From Megachile rotundata (Eukaryota; Arthropoda; Insecta; Hymenoptera; Megachilidae): DNA of 64,000 nt. Every line of letters begins with the position of its first letter. The stretch's first letter is position 1. A program made the translations under genes and the position numbers. The notes under the pieces were generated by a model. The model was given only the letters and a program-made list of their open reading frames with translations. It was not told the DNA's origin and made no database searches. Positions 57,625 through 64,000 of the stretch are shown one piece after another. The stretch is taken from positions 8,227,926-8,291,925 of the forward strand of contig NC_134984.1 of NCBI RefSeq assembly GCF_050947335.1. Direction: 5' to 3'.

Positions 57625-57897
57625 TTATCGCGTACTATTTGTGGTTCCGTTGTCGTATGTTAGGACAGATTGTTGAACTTGCATGTGTAACCCAAATATT
57701 TGGTTTGTAAAAAATTCTTTCACCCTTTTTTTTAATGCTTTCCTTAACAAAAATGTTTTTTGTATGGCGTGCTGTAGTGATATTTTTTTCTGGTTTTTGC
57801 CTTTTGAAACAAACTGAAAAGTATTAGTAACGATTGAAGTACTTTGATGCTTTTTTTCTCTTTGGTCGTTATTTATACATGAATCAACGTTCACCAA
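57625..57897 (-). CDS. Unassigned open frame, 90 codons
   Basis: Minus-strand frame starting MVNVDSCINNDQREKKHQST, lysine- and glutamine-rich (KKISLQHAIQKTFLLRKALK). It has a fairly ordinary residue mix for such an AT-rich area. No domain, no splice evidence. It may be an eroded transposon piece or chance. Confidence 0.2.
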   Translation of the reverse strand: MVNVDSCINNDQREKKHQSTSIVTNTFQFVSKGKNQKKISLQHAIQKTFLLRKALKKRVKEFFTNQIFGLHMQVQQSVLTYDNGTTNSTR

Positions 57898-58309
57898 TCC
57901 GATAGTGGGTGGGGAAATTTGTCTTTATGTTAGAAAAAATAGAATGCAACAAAGATGTATTTTGTGTAATGATTGGTAAGGTAAAATAAGTTTATTGAGT
58001 TTATAATGTAATATTGTTTATTAAAATCAGATGTATATTGCCATTCTAACAGTTCGATAAAATATTTGTATTGTATTTAATATAATAAACTGTCAAGTCT
58101 GGCGTAATATAACAGGAGTTAACGTTTGGTTATTTCAAATAATTTTTCTCTGATGTAACAGAATAAAGTTTACGTTTGTAAATTATTGAATCAACGACAA
58201 GTTTTTTAAGGAATAAACTTCATATTTTAATACTAGAAGTCGGACGTTCATTCAAGATCATGCTGTTATATATTTCTGAATGTATTTTACTGTAATTACA
58301 AGATATACA

Positions 58310-58620
58310 AGATATTGGAAGAGAAAAAAACATAAAACATTTTTATTTTATACATAAAAAAACATTAATGAGAAAAATCCTATAAAATGAAATAAAAAAT
58401 AAATTGAAAAAAATATTAAATATCTATGAAATAAAAGTACACCTATGAAAAACTTTGAAAAACCTATAAAATAAAATAAAAATGAACCTACAAAAAATAT
58501 TGAAAAGCTTATAAAATAAAATAAAAAATAAAATATAAAATACCCTTATATTGAAACCCCTATAAAATGAAACAAAAAATAAACCTATAAAAAGCGTAGA
58601 AAAACACATAAAATAAATGT
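58310..58620. repeat. Degenerate CCTATAAAATGAAATAAAAAATAAA repeat
   Basis: Units of about 30-40 bp built from CCTATAAAA, AAATAAAATAAAAA and ATTGAAAA recur seven or more times with changes. Confidence 0.8.
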
Positions 58621-59499
58621 AAATCTAACTAAATCTGAAATCTGCAAAATAATCTTGATACAAAAAATTTCGTACAGCGTAGGAAAAATAAGACTGTTGT
58701 TTGACATCACTGAAATCAAATAAAATATATTTTCTTATCTGTATAATTGAAATATAATCTGTATAATCAACGGAGATATGTACATGGCAACTTTATGTGC
58801 ATCATCCCGTATCTCCAATTTATCTTCTGGAGAATAAAATAAATTTCACGGTTTTTGGAGTTTGTCCAAGATTGTGTCGTCTAAATCCTGCAATAGAATA
58901 TCTAGGATAAGACACAAAATATATCTTGCAAGAATTTTCCTTGAACGAAACGAAAACTATGATACACTTGTTACATCTTTTTAATGGAATTGTGCATTGC
59001 ATAAGAATTGAATTGTTTACAAGACTTACAGGTTTATATGGTTTTATTTTCATTTTACATTGGCAACTACAAGATTTAGTCATTTCTAATGATCATCTAG
59101 TATTTCCTTAGAGAATATAATATAATAAATAATAAATAAATCTTTCTAATAATAAATAAATAAATCCATATAATATAATAAATAAATCTTCTTATTAAGT
59201 CTTGGACGACTTGCAAATAAAATGAACATTTTGTAAAAATAGTTCTAATGTATTTTATGCTATGATTTTTAATATGAAAACTAACCGGCCTATCGACTTT
59301 GCAGGAATGAAAATAAATATCGCTTACAGGATTTAATAAGAAAATAAGATATTCATGAAATTCGCGTGTCTTAGTTTGAAAAAGAGATAAGATCAATTTA
59401 CATTTAATCAAATTCAAATAAAATTTAATTTACATTACATTTGATCAAGATTTACATTTAATAATGAATAACAGAACTGGAATATTGAAAATTACGCCG

Positions 59500-59640
59500 T
59501 CAAAATGCACGTGAAATTGTGGTTAAACGAGGGGTAGTTAAAGGTAGTGGTGGAACGTAAACAAAGTCCTTAACGTACTCCCACAGGAAGAAGTTGCAGG
59601 GCGTTTGATCAGGGGATCTGAGAGGTCAGGAGGACAATCT
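59500..59640 (-). pseudogene. Tc1/mariner transposase catalytic fragment (minus strand)
   Basis: The minus strand reads PLRSPDQTPCNFFLWEYVKD followed by FVYVPPLP. This is the block around the last catalytic Asp of an insect IS630-Tc1-mariner transposase (..PPRSPDLTPCDFFLWGYVKD..VYVPPLP..). A stop precedes it. Its C-terminal continuation is not downstream on this strand but on the opposite strand next to it (59651-59764). Confidence 0.75.
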
Positions 59641-59650
59641 AGGGGAACAA

Positions 59651-59764
59651 TGCATCAGTACTGCAGTGCACACAATTAACAGGACTATGCTACAAAATGT
59701 ATGGAATGAGCTCGATTATGACGTGTGTCATGTCACCAAAGGTGTACATATTGAACCTTTGTAG
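59651..59764 (+). pseudogene. Transposase C-terminal fragment, inverted relative to its catalytic block
   Basis: The plus strand reads CISTAVHTINRTMLQNVWNE, then LDYDVCHVTKGVHIEPL and TAG. It corresponds to the usual C-terminus that follows the VYVPPLP block in the same transposase group. It lies head-to-head with the minus-strand fragment at 59500-59640, so an inversion happened inside the old element. Confidence 0.7.
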
Positions 59765-59769
59765 AGGGT

Positions 59770-60213
59770 GTATAAACTTGGTGCGTTTATGGTTCTTTTC
59801 ACATATCTTTCGTGCACGTGTAATACTTTTGAAAATATAGCCTTTTAAATGAAACATTTATGCTAGCCCTATAGAACATTTAAAACGAACTGATTCGAGG
59901 ACATCACCATAGATCATTGCGTAATCCGAGAACGTCTAAATCTCTGTTAATCGAGGGTACATTAATCCCATCGAGCATTCAACGTTCATTATTAACCCGT
60001 TCTTTCTCCCATTCCTTAACGAACGAGCTACGTTTCCAGGCAGGAAAAATATTATCCTCGGTCGCACGCCTGCCTGTCGCTGTTTCATTGGAAAATCGAT
60101 TCGGAAAACATTGCCTCGAGGTGAAGGTAGCGGCGAGATTACCCGACAGCAGTGAAACGCAAAAGATAAAATGTCGTGGCGGATTTTCGGTCGTTGAAAG
60201 CTCCACCGTCGAA
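59770..60213. promoter_or_regulatory. Probable promoter and 5' leader of the CAP gene
   Basis: GC rises from about 59.92 kb (CGCACGCCTGCCTGTCGCTG, GGTGAAGGTAGCGGCGAGAT). Both strands are open here, so the long frames at 59917-60507 (plus) and 59936-60388 (minus) reflect composition. No TATA box or start-site motif that I would defend. Confidence 0.35.
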
Positions 60214-60360
60214 ATGACAGCTCGTATCCCGTTCTGCCTCTTATTGTTCTTAACGGGCTGCTGCGATTGCATGCTGCGAGGGACAATATCACCGATCCAC
60301 CGTCACGATGCCACTCGTTACTGCCATATTTGCGCAAATCACACCATGTGCCAATTTCCG
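60214..60360 (+). CDS. First exon of a secreted CAP-superfamily (antigen 5/CRISP-like) protein
   Basis: ATG in the context GTCGAAATGA opens 49 codons ending at a consensus donor (TTTCCG|GTACGT), phase 0. The N-terminus MTARIPFCLLLFLTGCC is a signal peptide (short basic start, hydrophobic core), with cleavage probably shortly after. The mature part ends YCHICANHTMCQFP, the cysteine pattern (YC..C..HTMC.(F/Y)P) at the start of insect antigen 5 / venom-allergen-like CAP proteins. The remaining CAP domain should lie on later exons; I found none up to 64000, so the gene runs off the right edge or the exon is orphaned. The frame is open back to 59917, but the signal peptide identifies this start. 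CAP proteins are secreted and often of unknown role; a venom function cannot be inferred. Confidence 0.7.
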
Positions 60361-61060
60361 GTACGTAATGCTTCACTGCGTTATCCAAGAATTATTAAAC
60401 GTTCGACGAAGCTAGAAAGAGGGACATTAACATTTCACTTTCGCCCGGGATCTGTTGGGCTTTCGAGACCATGTGGGAACGTCATTAGTATGTCAGATTC
60501 ATTGTAGAAGTAATGGATTAACCTCCTTTTACCGTGGTTTTGGTTAAACTTCGTCCTCAGACACCAGTCTTTTACGTAACATTATTTGTACAGTACTAAT
60601 ATTTGCATGATACAATTCAATAAATACAAACGGAGTGTAATGTTTCTGAATGTTCGAATCCGTGGATTTAAAATTTAGATGTTTTTTAAAGTTTGGTAGT
60701 TTTGAAGTAGCTTACTTTAATGTAGTAACTAAACGAATTTTATTATTCAGTAAAACGCACGCTGTGCCGGATCGCGGACATTAAAAATATTATTAGGGTA
60801 ATATTATTTCAGCGACATATAACCGTTATTCGGCCTTAATTTGAGAGATATTTACAAAATTCTAGAGGTACTCCTGTTCTTATGAAGCATTTATACGCAT
60901 ATGATCATAACCAAAATTTAACAATTTCAATATTAGAGAAGGAAATGTATTTTGCACAATTAAGCGCACATCGAACTTCTGCAAAGATAAATATAATAGT
61001 CAACGGTAACAGGTCATATACTTGACTATCTTTAGTTAGAATTGAAACGTAAGAAAGTAT
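60361..61060. other. Putative first intron of the CAP gene
   Basis: Follows the GTACGT donor. AT-rich with no CAP-domain exon recognised here or further right. Confidence 0.4.
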
Positions 61061-61275
61061 ACTTGGAGATATAGCAATTTGAGAGTTTTGAAATTAAAAA
61101 ATTCTATTTGTATATTTGAAAACGTAGAAATTTGGAAGCTCTAGAATTTGGAAAAAATCCATAAAATGTGTTTGGAGATGTGCAAACTTTAGTGTCCAGA
61201 TATTTAAAAATTTAGAAATTTCATAATTTAAAAATATAGAGGTTTGGGAATTAGAAAACTTTAGTAAATTTAAAA
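61060..61275. repeat. Degenerate GAAATTTGGAA-type tract
   Basis: Irregular words such as AGAAATTTGGAAGCTCTAGA and TTTAGAAATTTCATAATTTA. Same class as 17.04, 39.6 and 1.0 kb. Confidence 0.7.
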
Positions 61276-61279
61276 ATTT

Positions 61280-62145
61280 GTATTTGTGATAAAAATTAGA
61301 TTACCAAATAATATTGAAAAGGGTGCAAAATTGAAAGTAGAGGAAATCTTGAATCAAAACTATGTGAAATGAGTTATTCTGTAGAAACGAATTGCAACTA
61401 TGCTCCGCCATCCTGTAGAACTTGCAAAAGCTAAATGGTGTCAAACATCATACTAGAATAATTATCAGAAATTAAAACATGTAATATCATAGTACTAATT
61501 TGTTTCTTGTCTTCTATTGTACTACAGATTACTCCTTCATCTTTCCTAATGTAGATATATAATCATTAAGTTTTATTGTATATACTTTTCTGTTCTTGTT
61601 AAACTCTAATAAACATATATACACAGTTAAACAAAGTTTCTACATATTTAAGTAGTATAACCTACATAAATACCGGCGCGAGTATTTCGAGTACTTTGAC
61701 CAATACATACAAGCGTTACACGATTTTATAATTAATTTCAGAAATTTACTTGCATAAAAGCATTTATGGTGCTATATATCATGTTTCTAATGTTTGGGAA
61801 CGATTTGGGTCAATTTCAATTAGGTTGATGTTATGTTTAAATCAAATTTGGTCTACATTCTGCAATTAAATGCATTCAAGTTTGATTTGGGTTAGGTTTA
61901 TTGCTACATCCAATACGAACGACCTCAAATCAAACTCAAACTAATTTAGTTCTGGATTGATTTGTCATTGGTTCAATTACTTCTTAAATTGGTGTTGATT
62001 GTGATATATACTTCTCTCAATTTGTAGTGGTAGCACGTTTAAATATAATATTGTAGAATGTTCACTCTATTGATTTCATCTTCAACCTTACATGGCCTTG
62101 AATGTTACAGTCAAACACATGAATGAATTCGACTTGATATATACT
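61280..62145. other. Intergenic or intron, nothing firmly recognised
   Basis: Around 61790-61990 there are diffuse repeats of TCAAATT(T/A)GG and GGTTAGGTTTATT/AATTAGGTTGATG type. No gene supported. Confidence 0.4.
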
Positions 62146-62149
62146 TTAA

Positions 62150-62611
62150 AACATTAACTGCCAGACTGAGACAGTTGAAAAGACTACTTTTATGATTAAC
62201 CCCTTGCCTTACAATTTATTTGTCAAATGCGTCAGTCAAAACTAACTATTCATAGTTATAATATTAAAACAAACAAAGAAAATTAAAATGTTTGGAGCAT
62301 TTTCTATTCAGCGATCCTTGACTATACAAATTGTAGTTGGACCTAAATTTCAAGTTGAAGAGTATTCAATATTTTGGAGAAGGTTATGTCACATTTGAGT
62401 TGTGAGTGTGTCACGTGTGAGACTCGACAAAGTATGGCAAGGGGTTAATAAATGAAATATGCTCACAATATTTTGTTTTATATTTTATTCATAGTTTGGA
62501 CTAATTAGTGCGAATATTCTTAATTAGATAAATGAACAAAATCTTCATAATGTAGTTGGCTGATTTATATGGAAATTATGTATCGCTCATATGTGGATGG
62601 CAGTCAAAGTG
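62150..62611. mobile_element. TTAA element interrupted by a second TTAA element
   Basis: Flanked by TTAA (62146-62149 and 62612-62615). The ends AACATTAACTGCCA and, inverted from TGGCAGTCAAAGTG, CACTTTGACTGCCA agree at most positions. The element at 62200-62444 lies inside with its own TTAA duplication. Related right ends occur at 3425-3495 and 39038-39056. Confidence 0.65.
62200..62444 (+). mobile_element. TTAA-flanked element, CCCCTTGCC ends
   Basis: 245 bp between TTAA (62196-62199) and TTAA (62445-62448). The ends CCCCTTGCC and GGCAAGGGG are perfect inverted repeats; CCC ends with TTAA duplication are the piggyBac signature. No coding capacity. A diverged, inverted relative lies at 56513-56743. 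Confidence 0.9.
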
Positions 62612-62619
62612 TTAATATG

Positions 62620-64000
62620 TCATTAAAAGAAATGGAACACTCTAATTAAAAAACCGAAGGGGGCCAATGATCATAGCAATCGAGGTCCTTATAAAATTAA
62701 TCAATCAATCAAAACCGAAGATCACCTTCATTTCTCGAAAAATATTACAGGTTTAAATAGTTGATCATCACATTGCTAGTAAAACATAGTACAACTTTTT
62801 CGTCCATTTTTTTTTCAATATTTTTACTTTATACTATGAAAGCACAGTTTCATATTATCTTCTTATACATAAATACCCCATATAAACACTCTATTGAAGA
62901 ACTCAAAGAAAGGATCAGGATATTCAAGAGAAATAAAATTTTCAATATTCAAAGAAACATTTTATAAATTCTAACGTATTTACAAAAACATTCATTCGTA
63001 ATTTAATATCCTTCTTTCCGGTAACTGGTTTTCAATTACGTTTAAGAGCAATGTTATTAACAAATTGGATCATTAAATTTTTCTTCATTGGGTAGCTGAT
63101 ATTGATCGCTTCCACCAAACACCACAGTTCTTTAAACCTTAATTTTTCGGCACCGGTGCAGGTTTTTCCTCTAGTCGTACTACCGTTTGATAGGTTTTTT
63201 CAGGCTTCAACACGCCATTTTAATATCTCGATTTTTATTTAGATTGACTGTGATCGTTTTCCCTTCTATTCGTACGAATAAGAGATATCGTAAGCTAAAA
63301 ATAAAAAAATATGATCGGTTGTCGGATGAAGCAGCTATTATCATGTTATCGGATTACGCAATTTATAAACATTCAAATTATCGAATACTATCTTACGTAT
63401 GAAAAGTTACAAAAAATGGTGTTCCAGAATGAAGTTTAGCCGTGATATTTACATAAAGAACATTTGTATTTAATATTTTGCTGAAAGTAGTCATATTCGT
63501 TCGTCCTATAATATGTAGTTCTAGAATGTATATGAATATTGCATATTATTAATCCAAACCATGTGTTCTCTACATTGCATTCAACAAATGCTTACAACAG
63601 AGGCAAGATGATCTACAATCTAGCAAAGCGATTTGAACGTAGTGCCATGTTGATCCGGAGGAAGGAATGCGTCATATTAACAAGTATAATTGTGTTACTA
63701 AGAAACTATCGTACAAACGTTAAAGATAATTATTGCGAAGGGTTAAAGAACTTCCAGAATGCTGCATGTATCGTCGAACCACATTCCAATTGACAGAAAA
63801 AGGAACGAGTAGAAAATTGAAAGAAAATTTTGTTCGGAATATGACAGGAATAGTAGATATCGTGATTGTGTCGAATAAGTGTAAAAAGAGTACCTTGATA
63901 CTTTAGATCCTTGTAAATAATGTACAAAATCATTCATTTCAATTTTAATTAATATCTGGTAAATTTATGATACATTCATGTTCACATGTATTATACAGTG
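62620..64000. other. Right end of window, nothing firmly recognised
   Basis: GAGGTCCTTATAAAATTAATCAATCAATCAA at 62685-62715 resembles the simple-repeat tail of a non-LTR element, but no coding part precedes it. The frames at 63187-63402 and 63539-63793 have no domain. No later CAP exon is seen. Confidence 0.4.

Noticed and set aside
59936..60388. 150-codon minus-strand frame opposite the CAP exon
   Set aside because: GC-rich shadow frame; the plus strand has a signal peptide, a family cysteine motif and a splice donor.

Overview
The window is AT-rich, intron-heavy insect DNA. I infer a hymenopteran (bee or ant-like) genome from mariner relics, TTAGG-type motifs, dense degenerate 'AAATTC'-like minisatellites and the protein similarities. 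Nothing bacterial or CRISPR-like is visible, and I found no rRNA or tRNA gene.

The backbone is one large plus-strand gene from the left edge to about 42.4 kb. It is the 3' two thirds of a TRPV-class cation channel, best matching Inactive (Iav), the chordotonal-organ hearing channel subunit; Nanchung is the alternative. Six exons join in compatible phase: 2140-2356 (S4-S5 linker, S5, pore helix), 10289-10450 (end of pore, S6), 12702-12899 (TRP domain and proximal tail), 21946-22055, 25959-26290 and 37733-37981 (distal tail). A further tail exon ends at 39523, but its start is unresolved. A small last exon at about 42360 is tentative. The N-terminal ankyrin and S1-S3 exons lie off the left edge. 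Two short open blocks with good acceptors (24794-24850, 25836-25895) could be alternative last exons, and exon 21946 has two donor sites 5 bp apart.

The introns and flanks are full of mobile DNA. There are deleted mariners (1-623, 7677-8260), Tc1/mariner transposase fossils (38.4-38.6, 59.5-59.8, probably 31.8-32.1 kb), a Tc1-like TIR element (2868-3418) and a 2-kb pogo/Tc5-like element with about 0.8-kb terminal inverted repeats (54413-56469), with a decayed relative at 18.2-20.4 kb. There is also a 5'-truncated minus-strand Ty3/gypsy retrotransposon with one LTR (26.6-29.8 kb). A striking set of short TTAA-flanked non-autonomous elements (14782-15250, 17594-17909, 21204-21519, 43659-43838, 56513-56743, 62150-62611, 62200-62444) includes two apparent nested insertions.

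From 42.4 kb to the right end the DNA is mostly intergenic. Two compatible exon candidates (48188-48320 and 49790-49891) may belong to an unidentified plus-strand gene. At 60214-60360 lies a well-formed first exon of a secreted CAP (antigen 5/CRISP) protein, whose remaining exons lie beyond the window. Satellite-like arrays are frequent, including 40 exact copies of an 8-mer (1396-1715) and a higher-order minisatellite (about 50816-51460).
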